64,000 nt of DNA, from positions 434,001 to 498,000 of the forward strand of contig NZ_JACHLM010000002.1 of the NCBI RefSeq assembly GCF_014207965.1, in the 5' to 3' direction. Position 1 is the first letter of the stretch. Each line of letters starts with the position of its first letter. Under the pieces are notes generated by a model. It searched no databases, was not told the origin of the DNA, and worked only from the letters and a program-made list of their open reading frames with translations. Below, in pieces: positions 46,001 through 54,705 of the stretch. A program made the translations under genes and the position numbers. The stretch comes from Brevundimonas bullata (GTDB taxonomy: Bacteria; Pseudomonadota; Alphaproteobacteria; Caulobacterales; Caulobacteraceae).

Positions 46001-46528
46001 TCAGCCGCCGACGTAGCGATCGAATTCCTGGAGATAGCGGGTCTTCAGTTGATCCTGGTCCTTGGCATGGGCCTTCAGGTGGAGAAACCAGCCGTGCTCT
46101 TCCTCATACATATGGGTCAGGACGGCGCCCTCGACATGCTCCCACTTGTCGAGCCATGCCTGCGAGTCCGGCGCGATGGCCTCCAGTTCGGCCATCTGCA
46201 TCTTTGGCGGCGGTCTGCTCGCCATAGGCCAGCCCGGCCTGGCTCTTGTGGCCGTGCGGGCCATGGCCGGACAGAGCACCAGTTCCTCCGCCAGGCTGTG
46301 ACCATTGAGGACAAGGGCCAGAGCGTCGCGCGCCGCCAGACGCTCCTCGCCCGGAGCAGCGTCTCGACCGGACCGGAACGCCGCCCGGATCGCCTCATGA
46401 TGATCCAGGGCTGTCGACAACCAGTCTCCGGGAACAGCGGCGTCCCGCGCGGCCGCCGTGGCCTCCGCCCTCTTTTCCGCCGAGGGCACGGGCGTGATGG
46501 AGGCGATGGCCCTGTCGATGACGGACAT
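46001..46528 (-). CDS. Hemerythrin-domain protein
   Basis: A 175-residue four-helix protein with the diiron-type His/Glu set: HHEAIRAAFRS near residue 45, NGHSLAEELVLCPAM near 78 and THMYEEEHGWFLHLKAH near 140. Hemerythrins bind O2, NO or serve iron storage and redox sensing. The position of the ligands (H, HxxxE, HxxxxH/EEH) looks complete. It begins a minus-strand run with no near partner. Confidence 0.83.
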   Translation of the reverse strand: MSVIDRAIASITPVPSAEKRAEATAAARDAAVPGDWLSTALDHHEAIRAAFRSGRDAAPGEERLAARDALALVLNGHSLAEELVLCPAMARTATRARPGWPMASRPPPKMQMAELEAIAPDSQAWLDKWEHVEGAVLTHMYEEEHGWFLHLKAHAKDQDQLKTRYLQEFDRYVGG

Positions 46529-46622
46529 GTCGTTCTTCTCCCTATGGCTTCAGACAGGCCTAACGATCCGAGAACAGGCCGGTCGGCTGAGACCTGAAGC
46601 CGACACAGCCCGGGACCGTCCG

Positions 46623-47549
46623 TCAGACGGTGATGACGGCGCCGACGGCGGCGATGCGTTCGACCTCGGCGTAGGAGGACCGGGCGAGGCTGGCCCCGAA
46701 GACGTCAGGATCAATCTCCTCATAAACCAGCTGCGCCCCGCGCCGGCGCGCCTGGGTCAGGAGGGCGGCGCGCACCAGATCCTCGCCCGCCACGACCGGG
46801 GCGCCGGTGTAGAGCACGAAGCGTCCGCCGGGCGCGAGGCGGGAAAAGGCTTCGCTCGCCCAGTTCAAAGCGACCTCGGCTCCATATTGACTGCCGCCAT
46901 CGCGATACAGGCGTCCGCTGCGTCCTTCCATATAGGGCGGGTTGGCGATGATCAGGTTCCAGGCGCCCTGGGCCGGAAAGCCGCCCGGACGGAGGTCGAG
47001 ACGGAGGCCCGCATGCCGGGCGTTGAGCCGGCTGAGGCGAAGGGCCCGGGGGTTGATATCGGTGGCGACGACATCGGCTTCCGGATGGAGTCCGGCGATG
47101 GCCAGGGCTCCGGCCCCGGCGCCGACCCCGATCTCGAGGGCTTTTCGCCACGAGGCGCCGGACAAGACCTGGCGCAGGAAACGGACGTAGCGGTAGCTGT
47201 CGGGTCCCAGGAAGACGGCCTGCTCGGACGAGGATGAGGCGGAATGCAGGTGCAGGCGTCCGTCCAGACGGCTCACGCGAAGCGTCGCACGCAGGCCGTC
47301 GGCTTCCTCGGTAAGCGCCTCGGCCACGGTCAGGGCCTGGAGAAGCCATGCAGGCGCCGTCTCCGGACCAAAGATGCGGCCCCAGCCGAGGATGTCCCGA
47401 AGGATATCCGGTTTTTCCGCCCGTCGCCGTCGCGCGACCAGGCCATGAACGGCCGGCGTGGGCGAGACGAAGTCATATCCGTCGGCGTCCAGGCGGGAGA
47501 GAAGATCGAGGAGGGCGGCGTCGCCGGGCGAAAGGACCTGCGCCGTCAC
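46623..47549 (-). CDS. Class I SAM methyltransferase, HemK/PrmC-like
   Basis: A 308-residue enzyme with an N-terminal helical domain (residues 1-125) and a C-terminal Rossmann methyltransferase: motif I ALEIGVGAGAGALAIAG (about 165), the acidic VVATDINPRALRLS, and the NPPYM motif IIANPPYMEGRSG (about 220), typical of N-methylation of amide, Gln or adenine. Its ATG overlaps the stop of the diiron enzyme gene by 4 nt (47546-47549), so the two are coupled. The substrate is unknown. Confidence 0.82.
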   Translation of the reverse strand: MTAQVLSPGDAALLDLLSRLDADGYDFVSPTPAVHGLVARRRRAEKPDILRDILGWGRIFGPETAPAWLLQALTVAEALTEEADGLRATLRVSRLDGRLHLHSASSSSEQAVFLGPDSYRYVRFLRQVLSGASWRKALEIGVGAGAGALAIAGLHPEADVVATDINPRALRLSRLNARHAGLRLDLRPGGFPAQGAWNLIIANPPYMEGRSGRLYRDGGSQYGAEVALNWASEAFSRLAPGGRFVLYTGAPVVAGEDLVRAALLTQARRRGAQLVYEEIDPDVFGASLARSSYAEVERIAAVGAVITV

Positions 47550-48460
47550 GCGGAGCGACGCAGGGGGGCTGCACCCCAGAGATGGGCCCGGTAGGCGTCG
47601 AAACAGCGGGCGCCGGCCATGAGCCGCATGATCGCGCCTTCAGCCAGGGCGCGGACGCACTCGGGCCGCTCCGCCGCCAGCGGACGAAGCACCTCCTCGT
47701 TCCAGGCCTCGGAATGGGCGATGTCCAGGGTGGCGTGAAGGGCGAAATACTTGCGCTCCACCCCGACGCCGAGCCGCTTCAGGCCCTCGGCCACATGGGC
47801 GGCTCGCCAGGGGGCCGTGAGCTCGACCGCCCCCAGGGCCCCGAGGGCGTGGTAGGCGTAGCGTCTCTGGGTTGAGAAGGCGACGAGGGTATTGCCGAGG
47901 GCGAGGGACGGCCAGACCGTTTCCTCGATCCGGGGATTCAGGTCGAGCGCCGCGGCGAGACGGTCCAGCATCGGACCGTGCATGCCGGCTTCCGACCCGC
48001 GGCCCATCTCATCCCAATAGTTGCGCGCCAGCTCGAGCTTGGGACGGGTCGGCATCTTGACCTGGGCCATGGCCACAAGGTCCTCGAAGCCGGCCTCGCC
48101 CGCCACCTCCTGCAGCAGGAACCAGCGCATCTCCTCCATCGACGCCGTCTCGGCCAGCCAGGGGAAGAGCGGGTCCGCCTCTCCGGGACCGGAGCCCTTG
48201 AGCGCCTCGAACCAGGCGACGAAGGCGTCGGCCGTGGTCGGCAGGTCGGCGAGCCAGGGCGCTGCCTCGGCCCGGGCGCGTTCGATGAAGTCGCCTTCGA
48301 CCAGCATCATCTCCGCATCACGGCGCAGATCGTCGCGCCATGCGGGACGAGGCGTGGACGGGGCGAGGCGACGGTGGTTCCAGTGCGCCAACCGACGATG
48401 AAAGCCTGCCGGGTCCGAAGGATCGGCGGCGAGTAGCGAGGCTGGACCCTCTGGGGACAT
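47546..48460 (-). CDS. Heme-oxygenase-like diiron/iron redox enzyme (HDO type)
   Basis: A 304-residue all-helical protein. It fits the heme-oxygenase-like diiron oxidase family: HATLDIAH (His 242, Asp 246, His 249; the HxxxDxxH core-helix motif), carboxylates in ASMEEMRWFLLQEVAGE (about 107-122), and NYWDEMGRG with H161 in the next helix. One usual His of the first helix is replaced by Glu or Gln. Relatives (CADD, UndA, SznF) oxidise small substrates. It is coupled to the methyltransferase downstream and is divergent from the cyanophycin operon. The ATG at 48460 is preferred; the upstream frame is low-complexity. Confidence 0.75.
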   Translation of the reverse strand: MSPEGPASLLAADPSDPAGFHRRLAHWNHRRLAPSTPRPAWRDDLRRDAEMMLVEGDFIERARAEAAPWLADLPTTADAFVAWFEALKGSGPGEADPLFPWLAETASMEEMRWFLLQEVAGEAGFEDLVAMAQVKMPTRPKLELARNYWDEMGRGSEAGMHGPMLDRLAAALDLNPRIEETVWPSLALGNTLVAFSTQRRYAYHALGALGAVELTAPWRAAHVAEGLKRLGVGVERKYFALHATLDIAHSEAWNEEVLRPLAAERPECVRALAEGAIMRLMAGARCFDAYRAHLWGAAPLRRSA

Positions 48461-48567
48461 GAAAGGCTCCTGTGACTTGGGACTGCCATACGTCTCGTCG
48501 CGACCCCGGGTTCCCGCTCGGTCCGGAGGCGGCCAAATCCCTGTCTGCGTGTCCGGTTTCAGACAGT

Positions 48568-48592
48568 GGAACTGGGTCCGGGACAGTCGGTT
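48568..48592 (+). promoter_or_regulatory. EcfG/sigma-T-type promoter of the cyanophycin operon
   Basis: GGAAC (48568-48572), 17 nt, GTT (48590-48592). It lies 26 nt upstream of the small ORF start at 48619. Identical spacing to the promoters at 36318 and 61125. Confidence 0.65.
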
Positions 48593-48618
48593 CATCCAGT
48601 CCTTCAGGGAGGCGCCGA

Positions 48619-48810
48619 ATGGAAGACGCAGGATTTAGCTGGACGATCAGCCGGGTTGGGGAGACCTGGAATTGGGCCGTGGCGGACCCGATAGCCGGGG
48701 CGGCCCTTGTCGCCGGCCAGGCCCCGTCTCGCGCCGTGGCCGCCGCCATGGTGGTTCGCGCCCTGGTGCGCGGCATGACCGAACACGCGCCTCGCGAGCT
48801 GGCTGCATGA
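48619..48810 (+). CDS. Small protein translationally coupled to cphA
   Basis: A 63-residue protein: MEDAGFSWTISRVGETWNW, then ADPIAGAALVAGQAPSRAVAAAMVVRALVRG helix. The layout is beta hairpin plus helix. GGGAGG precedes the ATG by 8 nt. Its stop overlaps the cphA start (ATGA, 48807-48810), and the EcfG-type promoter lies just upstream, so it is the first gene of the cyanophycin operon. No family was recognised; a regulatory or chaperone role for CphA is conceivable but untested. Confidence 0.65.
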   Translation: MEDAGFSWTISRVGETWNWAVADPIAGAALVAGQAPSRAVAAAMVVRALVRGMTEHAPRELAA

Positions 48811-51587
48811 GCACGACGACGGCGACCGGAGAACTGACGATGCAGGTCCTGGAGCGGAGCCTCTATCGCGGCCCCCACCTTTACAGCGCCCGACCCATGG
48901 CGCGCATCCGCCTGGATCTGGGGCGGATGGAGGACTGGCCGACAGACCGGCTCGGCGACTTCACGACCCGCCTGCTGGAGGCCCTTCCCGGTCTGGATCG
49001 GCATGGATGCTGCTACGGCGAGCCGGGCGGATTTGTCCGTCGTCTCCGCGACGGGACCTGGTTCGGACATGTCGTGGAGCACGTCGCGCTTGAACTGCAG
49101 ACCCGCGCAGGAACCCCTGTCACCCGCGGCAAGACGCGTTCGGTTCGCGGTCAGCCGGGGGTCTACGACATCCTCTTCACCTATCGCGACGAGACCACGG
49201 CCCTCCTGGCCGGGCGGCTGGCCCTGCAAATCTGCAACGGCTTGCTGCCGGAGGCCCTCGCCGGCGTCGGCGGTCTGGACCGGATCTGCGCGGACAGCCT
49301 GGATCCGCGCCTGGCGGGCGCCGTCCAGGCTGACGAGGCGGCGGACATTCTCCGTGACGCGGTCCGACGGACGGCCTTGGGCCCCTCGACCCAGGCCCTG
49401 GTCGACGCCGCGCGACGCCGGGGGATCCCTGTGGAGCGCCTTAACACCGGGAGCCTTCTGCGCCTGGGATGGGGCGCGCGGCAGAGGCGCCTGCGCGCCA
49501 GCGTGACGGACCGCACGGGCCTGATCGCGGCCGAACTGGCGGGCGACAAGGCCCAGGCCAAGGCCCTGCTCGAGGCCGTAGCCTGTCCGACCGCGCGCGG
49601 GGAGGTGGTGCGCACTGCGGACGAGGCCGCCGCCGCCGCCGTGCGCCTGGGCGGCAGGGTCGTGGTCAAGCCGCTAGACAGCAACCACGGACGCGGCGTG
49701 ACCACAGGTCTGGACACGTCCGAGGCCGTCAGGAAGGCCTTCGCCCTCGCTGCGCCGCATAGTCGGCGGGTCATCGTCGAGCAGGAGCTTCCGGGCCGGG
49801 ATTACCGGGTCCTGGTGGTCGACGGCAGGGTCGTCGCCGTCGCCGAGCGCCGCCCGCCCTGCATCGAGGGCGACGGCCGCCGGTCGGTGGCCGAGCTGGT
49901 CGAAGAGGTCAACGCCGATCCGCGCCGGGGCGTCGGCCATGAGAACAGCCTGACCCGGATCCGCCTCGACGAGGAGGCGCTGACTCTCCTCGCCCGCCAG
50001 GGCCTGTCGCCCGAGAGCGTCCCGCAGCCCGGCGCCAGGGTCCTGCTGCGAACCGCCGCCAACCTCTCCTCGGGCGGGACCGCGACGGACCGGACCGACG
50101 AGATTCATCCGGCCAACGCCGCCATCGCCCGGCGGGCCGCCCTGGCCCTGGGCCTGGACGTGGCCGGGGTGGATCTTCTGGCGCCGGACATCCGCCGCTC
50201 GGTGCGCGACACCGGCGGGGGCGTGGTCGAGGTCAATGCGGCGCCGGGACTGCGCATGCATCTGTCGCCTTCGGAGGGCGAGACGAGAGACGTCGCCCGG
50301 CCGATCATCGACATGATGTTTCCGCGGGGCGTCCCGTCCCGCATTCCGGTGATCGCAGTGACGGGCACCAACGGGAAATCGACCGTGGGCCGGATGATCG
50401 CCCATGTGCTTCAGGCGGAAGGACGGGTCGTGGGCCTGACCAACACCAGCGGCGTCTATGTCGACGGGGAGAGGATCCGCGCCGGCGACGCCAGCGGCCC
50501 GCGCAGCGCCCGGATGGTGCTTAATGATCCCGTCGTCGATGTCGCGGTGCTGGAATGCGCCCGAGGGGGCATCCTGCGCGAGGGCCTGGCCTTCGACCGC
50601 TGCGACGTCGGCTGCGTCCTCAACGTCCAGCCCGACCATCTGGGGCTCAAGGGGGTGGACACGCTGGAGGATCTGGCGAAGGTCAAGTCGGTGGTGGCCG
50701 AGGCCGTGTCCCGACGGGGATTGAGCGTCCTCAACGCCGATGATCCCCTGACCCTGCGCATGGCGCGCCATGCCGGCGGTCGGGTCTGCTGGTTCTCCAT
50801 GCGGGGCGGCGCCGAGACGCCGGGCTTCCTGCTGAAGCATGTGGCCGAAGGCGGCGCCGCAGTCCTCTATGACGCCGCAAGCGGAGCGTTCGAGCTTCAC
50901 GACCGGGGCGAGCGCCGCCGGCTGGCCCATGCGGCCGACCTGCCCTCGACCCTGGGCGGGGCGGCGGCCTTCAATGTGGCGAACAGCCTGGCGGCTGCGG
51001 CGGCCTGCTACGGCGTGGGCGTGCCTCCGGAGCGGATCGGCCGAGCCCTGGCCGGCTTCACATCCAGCTATGAGCAAAATCCCGGTCGCCTCAACATCTG
51101 TGATCAGCACGGCTTCCGGGTCATCATGGACTACGCCCACAATCCGGATGGCCTTCGGGCGCTCGGCGCCCTCGTGGCCGCCATCCGGCCCGCCGGGGGA
51201 CGGACCATCGCCATGATCAGCATCCCCGGCGACCGGCGGACGCAGGAGATCGTCGCCATGGGCGAGATCAGCGCAAGCTTCTTCGACGAAGTCGTCTTCA
51301 GGGAGACGCCCGACAACCGCGGTCGTCCCGCCGGCGACGTGATTCGCCTCCTCGCCGAAGGCGCGCTGCGCAGCGGCGCGGACGCGTCACGTTTCCGCGG
51401 CGTGCAAAAGGAGGAGGAGGCCGTGGCTGCATGCCTTGAAGCGGCGAGACCCGGGGACCTCGTCGTTCTCACGCCGACTCGTATCGAAGCGGTGTGGGCG
51501 CAGATCCTGGCCTTCCGTCCTTCCGTCCCGTCCTCGGCCCTGGGCCTGAATGCGCCCGGCGTCATCCTGGAGCCTCCCCATGGGTGA
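48807..51587 (+). CDS. cphA: Cyanophycin synthetase
   Basis: ATP-dependent polymerase of 926 residues that builds cyanophycin, a poly-Asp backbone with Arg side chains. The N-terminal domain (about 1-220) is followed by an ATP-grasp domain (VVVKPLDSNHGRGVTTG near residue 288) and a Mur-ligase-like domain (TGTNGKSTVGRMIAHVLQAEG near 519; DYAHNPDGLRAL near 775). CphA proteins are about 870-900, so this is slightly long. The start at 48807 overlaps the small ORF by 4 nt, and cphB overlaps its end by 8 nt. Arg and Asp use cannot be confirmed from sequence alone. Confidence 0.93.
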   Translation: MSTTTATGELTMQVLERSLYRGPHLYSARPMARIRLDLGRMEDWPTDRLGDFTTRLLEALPGLDRHGCCYGEPGGFVRRLRDGTWFGHVVEHVALELQTRAGTPVTRGKTRSVRGQPGVYDILFTYRDETTALLAGRLALQICNGLLPEALAGVGGLDRICADSLDPRLAGAVQADEAADILRDAVRRTALGPSTQALVDAARRRGIPVERLNTGSLLRLGWGARQRRLRASVTDRTGLIAAELAGDKAQAKALLEAVACPTARGEVVRTADEAAAAAVRLGGRVVVKPLDSNHGRGVTTGLDTSEAVRKAFALAAPHSRRVIVEQELPGRDYRVLVVDGRVVAVAERRPPCIEGDGRRSVAELVEEVNADPRRGVGHENSLTRIRLDEEALTLLARQGLSPESVPQPGARVLLRTAANLSSGGTATDRTDEIHPANAAIARRAALALGLDVAGVDLLAPDIRRSVRDTGGGVVEVNAAPGLRMHLSPSEGETRDVARPIIDMMFPRGVPSRIPVIAVTGTNGKSTVGRMIAHVLQAEGRVVGLTNTSGVYVDGERIRAGDASGPRSARMVLNDPVVDVAVLECARGGILREGLAFDRCDVGCVLNVQPDHLGLKGVDTLEDLAKVKSVVAEAVSRRGLSVLNADDPLTLRMARHAGGRVCWFSMRGGAETPGFLLKHVAEGGAAVLYDAASGAFELHDRGERRRLAHAADLPSTLGGAAAFNVANSLAAAAACYGVGVPPERIGRALAGFTSSYEQNPGRLNICDQHGFRVIMDYAHNPDGLRALGALVAAIRPAGGRTIAMISIPGDRRTQEIVAMGEISASFFDEVVFRETPDNRGRPAGDVIRLLAEGALRSGADASRFRGVQKEEEAVAACLEAARPGDLVVLTPTRIEAVWAQILAFRPSVPSSALGLNAPGVILEPPHG

Positions 51588-52404
51588 GGGCCCCCTGATC
51601 ATCATCGGCGGGCATGAGGACAAGACCGGCGAGCGGGTCATCCTCAGCGAGGTCGCCCGGCGCCTCGACGGCGGCAAGCTGGTGATCGCGACCATCGCCT
51701 CCCATGAACCCGAAGGCTATTTCGACAGCTATCGGGAAGGCTTCAAGGGCCTCGGCGTCGGGGAACTGATCGAGCTCTACGTCGAGGACCGCGCCGAAAG
51801 CCATGAGCAGGACCTTCTCGACCGGCTTGACGGCGCCGCGGGCGTCTTCTTCAGCGGCGGCGACCAGCTCAGGCTCGCCAGCCAGATCGGCGACACGCCA
51901 ATCGAACGACGCATTCGCGATCTCCATGCGCGCGGGGGCCTGATCGCAGGCACGTCGGCGGGGGCTTCGGTGATGAGCGAGACCATGCTCGTCAAGGGAC
52001 CGAGCGCGGAGACCTATAGGATCGGCGAGGTGCACATGGCTCCAGGACTGGGCCTGCTCTCCAATGTCATCATCGACCAGCATTTCGCCGAAAGGGGACG
52101 GTTCGGCCGGCTGCTGGGCGCGGTGGCCCACAATCCGCGGCTCATGGGCCTGGGCATCGACGAAAACACGGCTGTGGTGGTCGAGCACGGGCGGCTGCGG
52201 GTGCTCGGGGACGGCGCCGTCTATGTCGTGGACGGGGAGGACGCGACCCATTCCAATATCTCGGAAGGCGGCGCCGAGGACGTCCTGTCCATGTTCGATG
52301 TCCGCCTCCACGTCCTGTCCCGGGACGACGGCTTCGACCTTGACCGCCGTCGTCCGCAGCGCGCGGGTCCGCAAGCGAAGGGCGGGAGCGGCGATCCGCC
52401 GTGA
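51580..52404 (+). CDS. cphB: Cyanophycinase
   Basis: Serine peptidase of family S51 that cleaves cyanophycin to beta-Asp-Arg dipeptides. It is 274 residues, with the nucleophile in LIAGTSAGASVMSETML (about residue 130) and the FFSGGDQLRLA motif (about 94). There is no signal peptide, so it is intracellular, as in cyanobacterial CphB. The ATG at 51580 overlaps the cphA stop. The last 30 residues are extra to the family core. Together with cphA it forms a storage-and-mobilisation pair. Confidence 0.92.
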   Translation: MGEGPLIIIGGHEDKTGERVILSEVARRLDGGKLVIATIASHEPEGYFDSYREGFKGLGVGELIELYVEDRAESHEQDLLDRLDGAAGVFFSGGDQLRLASQIGDTPIERRIRDLHARGGLIAGTSAGASVMSETMLVKGPSAETYRIGEVHMAPGLGLLSNVIIDQHFAERGRFGRLLGAVAHNPRLMGLGIDENTAVVVEHGRLRVLGDGAVYVVDGEDATHSNISEGGAEDVLSMFDVRLHVLSRDDGFDLDRRRPQRAGPQAKGGSGDPP

Positions 52405-52481
52405 CCAGAACCCGACACGTCGGCCCCGGCGTCGGTCCCGGGGGTTAGCCTCCTGAACCGACTGCAAGGAGGGACGCCGAC

Positions 52482-53000
52482 ATGACCAATGCTGACGACG
52501 TCTGGCGCGACGTCTTCGTGACAGGCCTCAAGAACGCCCGCGCCGTGGAAAACCAGGCCCTGGCCCTGATGGATCGCCAGATCGACCGGGCCCGGAACTT
52601 CACCGAGGTCGCCGCCAGGCTGAAGGCCCACCGTCTCGAGACCGAGGGACAGATCCTCCGTCTGGAGACTCTGCTGGACGGCTTCGACGAGAAGCCGTCG
52701 GGCCTCAAGGACGCCGCCCTCTCGCTTGGCGGCCATCTGGCGGCCATGAGCCACAGCTTCGCCGAAGACGAGATCCTGAAGAACGCCTTCGCCAACTACG
52801 CCTTCGAGAATTTCGAGGCGGCCTCCTACCGGGCCCTGATCCTTCTGGCTCACAGCGGGGGCTATGAGGCGGCCTATGACCCCCTCAACGCCACCCTCGA
52901 GGAGGAGCTGCGCATGGCGCGTTGGGTCGACGAAAGCCTGCCCATGCTGGTCGAGAAACACCTCGAGCTCAGACGCGCGGGTGAAAACGCCAGCCGCTGA
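52482..53000 (+). CDS. YciE/YciF-like ferritin-like protein (DUF892)
   Basis: A 172-residue four-helix protein. Helices carry the likely iron ligands: E43 (AL..MDRQ), RLETEGQILRLETLL with two Glu, and SFAEDEILKNAFANYAFENFEAASYRALI. The pattern matches DUF892 (YciE/YciF), proteins induced in general stress. AAGGAGG lies 11 nt upstream of the ATG. It lies between cphB and the Mn-catalase on the same strand. Activity is unproven. Confidence 0.75.
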   Translation: MTNADDVWRDVFVTGLKNARAVENQALALMDRQIDRARNFTEVAARLKAHRLETEGQILRLETLLDGFDEKPSGLKDAALSLGGHLAAMSHSFAEDEILKNAFANYAFENFEAASYRALILLAHSGGYEAAYDPLNATLEEELRMARWVDESLPMLVEKHLELRRAGENASR

Positions 53001-53054
53001 GCCCTCTAGCCGAGTTTTTCAATATTCTGATTATCGTCAATAGGATGAATCTTC

Positions 53055-53960
53055 ATGTTCATGCATAACAAGAAGCTGATGTATACGGTTCCGGTCGCCG
53101 AACCTAATCCGGCCCTGGCCACTCTCATGCTCGAACAGTTCGGCGGTCCGCAGGGCGAACTGGCCGCGGCGATGCGCTACTTCACCCAGGGGTTGGCCGA
53201 CGAGGACGTGGGGCGTCGCGACCTGCTGATGGACATCGCCACGGAGGAACTGAGCCACCTAGAGATCATCGGCTCGATCGTCGCCATGCTCAATCGGGGG
53301 GGCAAGGGGAAGCTCGCGGAAGCCGCGGAGGAGGAAGCGGACCTCTACGCCAGCATGACCTCGGGCGGGGAAAGCCACACCATGTCCATTCTCTATGGCG
53401 GCGGCACGGCCCTGATCAACTCCGCCGGCGTGCCCTGGACAGCGGCCTATATCGACTCCATCGGCGATCCGGCTTGCGATCTGCGCTCCAATATCGCCGC
53501 CGAATCCCGGGCCAAGATCGTCTATGAGCGACTGATCAACGTCACCGATGATGCGGGAATCAAGGACGCCCTGACCTTCCTCATGACGCGGGAGGTGGCC
53601 CACCAGAAGTCCTTCGAGAAGGCGCTCTACGCCATCCCCGCCAACTTCCCGCCCGGCAAGCTTCCCGGTCATCCGGACTTCGCCGACAAATACTACAACA
53701 TGTCCCAGGGGGAGGGGGATGCGAGCGGGTCCTGGAACGAGGGCGAGCAGTGGGAGGTCGTGGACGACCGCGAAGCCCAGGCGGCGGTGGACGGCGGCGC
53801 GGGCGACGCCTCGGTCAAGCTGTCGGCGGCTGACAAGAAGACGGTTCAGGCCTTTGCGGCCCGCACCCAGTCCGATCCTTCAGCCAATCCGATCACCGGG
53901 GCCGACCTCGGCGCCGGTCCCGGGGCCGGGCGCACAACGCCCATGGAGGCTCCGGCTTGA
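53055..53960 (+). CDS. Manganese catalase
   Basis: Non-heme dimanganese catalase of 301 residues. The metal ligands are visible in ATEELSHLEIIGSIV (Glu, His) and FLMTREVAHQKSFEKAL (Glu, His), with ANLMTR-like region ITFLMTRE replaced by ALTFLMTRE. The domain order of the family (bundle, then a C-terminal extension) is present; the last 60 residues (from DDREAQAAVDG) are a hydrophilic tail. The leader (53005-53050) is AT-rich. A very strong hairpin follows at 53969. Its 3' end is overlapped by 68 nt by the frame on the other strand. Confidence 0.93.
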   Translation: MFMHNKKLMYTVPVAEPNPALATLMLEQFGGPQGELAAAMRYFTQGLADEDVGRRDLLMDIATEELSHLEIIGSIVAMLNRGGKGKLAEAAEEEADLYASMTSGGESHTMSILYGGGTALINSAGVPWTAAYIDSIGDPACDLRSNIAAESRAKIVYERLINVTDDAGIKDALTFLMTREVAHQKSFEKALYAIPANFPPGKLPGHPDFADKYYNMSQGEGDASGSWNEGEQWEVVDDREAQAAVDGGAGDASVKLSAADKKTVQAFAARTQSDPSANPITGADLGAGPGAGRTTPMEAPA

Positions 53961-54705
53961 CGAGGATTGCGGGACATGCGGGCGCTCCGTGGCGCCCGCA
54001 TGTCCCGCCGCCGAGCGACTGAGCGCTGCAAGACGCACGAGGAGCAAGAGCATGACCGACCTGTCCGATGCTCGGGAGGGTCTTGAAGCCGTGGGCGCGA
54101 ACGTGGAAGCCGTGCAGGTCGACCTGGCGACGGAAGCGTGGATAGCGGAGACAGAGGACGACGACCTGATGGCCGATGATCAGGACTCGCTTGCCCGCGT
54201 GGTGCAGGCTGAGGGTGTCCAGGGCGCTTCGAAGCCTCAGGATGACGTCGCACCAGCTCTCGCCCCCGGGCGGCCGATGGTAGAATTTTCCCAGGAGGCG
54301 ACGCGCTTCGGCCTGATCCGGAAAGAGCTCCGCCACGCCTGACGTGGTGAGCCGGTCCAGGACCCCGAACTCCCGTTCGCGAAGGCGCTCGTCCTCGCAA
54401 AGGGCGGTGGCTGCCCCCGCCAGACCGCCGGCGGCTCGAATGGCTTCCGCGGTTTCCCAAGCGCGCCGATAGGGTGAAGCCAGGACGACTTCCGGACGCT
54501 GATGGACCGGGAGGTTTGCGAACCAGGTCCCGAGGGCCTGGGCCTGGACAAGGCCCTGGGCGCTCAGGGGGACGTCGGCGTCCCGCATTTCCAGCTTGAT
54601 ACGATCATGACCCGCGGCATGGGCGGCCTCTAGCGCGACATTGCCGGCGCTTTGCCCATGGCGGACCAGCCAGAGGGCCGCTGGCCAGCGAGAGGCGGCG
54701 GTCAT
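53893..54705 (-). CDS. Histidine phosphatase family protein with aberrant C-terminus
   Basis: Phosphoglycerate-mutase-like phosphatase. The catalytic RHG motif is LVRHGQSAGN (residues 13-22), SPYRRAWETAEAI is near 78, and the second His is in IIGHQVVVLCLRY (179). From residue 189 to the stop at 53893 (about 80 residues) the sequence is Arg/Pro/His/Ala-rich and unlike the family. It reads through a 17-bp hairpin and antisense into the Mn-catalase gene. The first 188 residues look sound. A frameshift or loss of the normal stop near residue 190 is likely. Confidence 0.7.
   Translation of the reverse strand: MTAASRWPAALWLVRHGQSAGNVALEAAHAAGHDRIKLEMRDADVPLSAQGLVQAQALGTWFANLPVHQRPEVVLASPYRRAWETAEAIRAAGGLAGAATALCEDERLREREFGVLDRLTTSGVAELFPDQAEARRLLGKFYHRPPGGESWCDVILRLRSALDTLSLHHAGKRVLIIGHQVVVLCLRYPRFRRQVDLHGFHVRAHGFKTLPSIGQVGHALAPRASCSAQSLGGGTCGRHGAPACPAILVKPEPPWALCARPRDRRRGRPR
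53969..54008. terminator. 17-bp perfect hairpin between katM-type gene and phosphatase
   Basis: GCGGGACATGCGGGCGC (53969-53985) and its exact complement (53992-54008), loop of 6 nt. It starts 9 nt after the Mn-catalase stop. It lacks a T-run but the stem is very strong. It lies inside the reading frame of the minus-strand phosphatase, which is odd for a coding region. Confidence 0.6.

Noticed and set aside
49674..51140. Minus-strand 488-codon frame opposite cphA
   Set aside because: Same reason: antisense shadow of a strong gene, no domain.
53719..54342. Plus-strand frame overlapping the end of the Mn-catalase and the phosphatase
   Set aside because: It is a shadow of two better-supported genes; the MTDLSDAREGLEAVGANVEA stretch has no family and lies antisense to the phosphatase.
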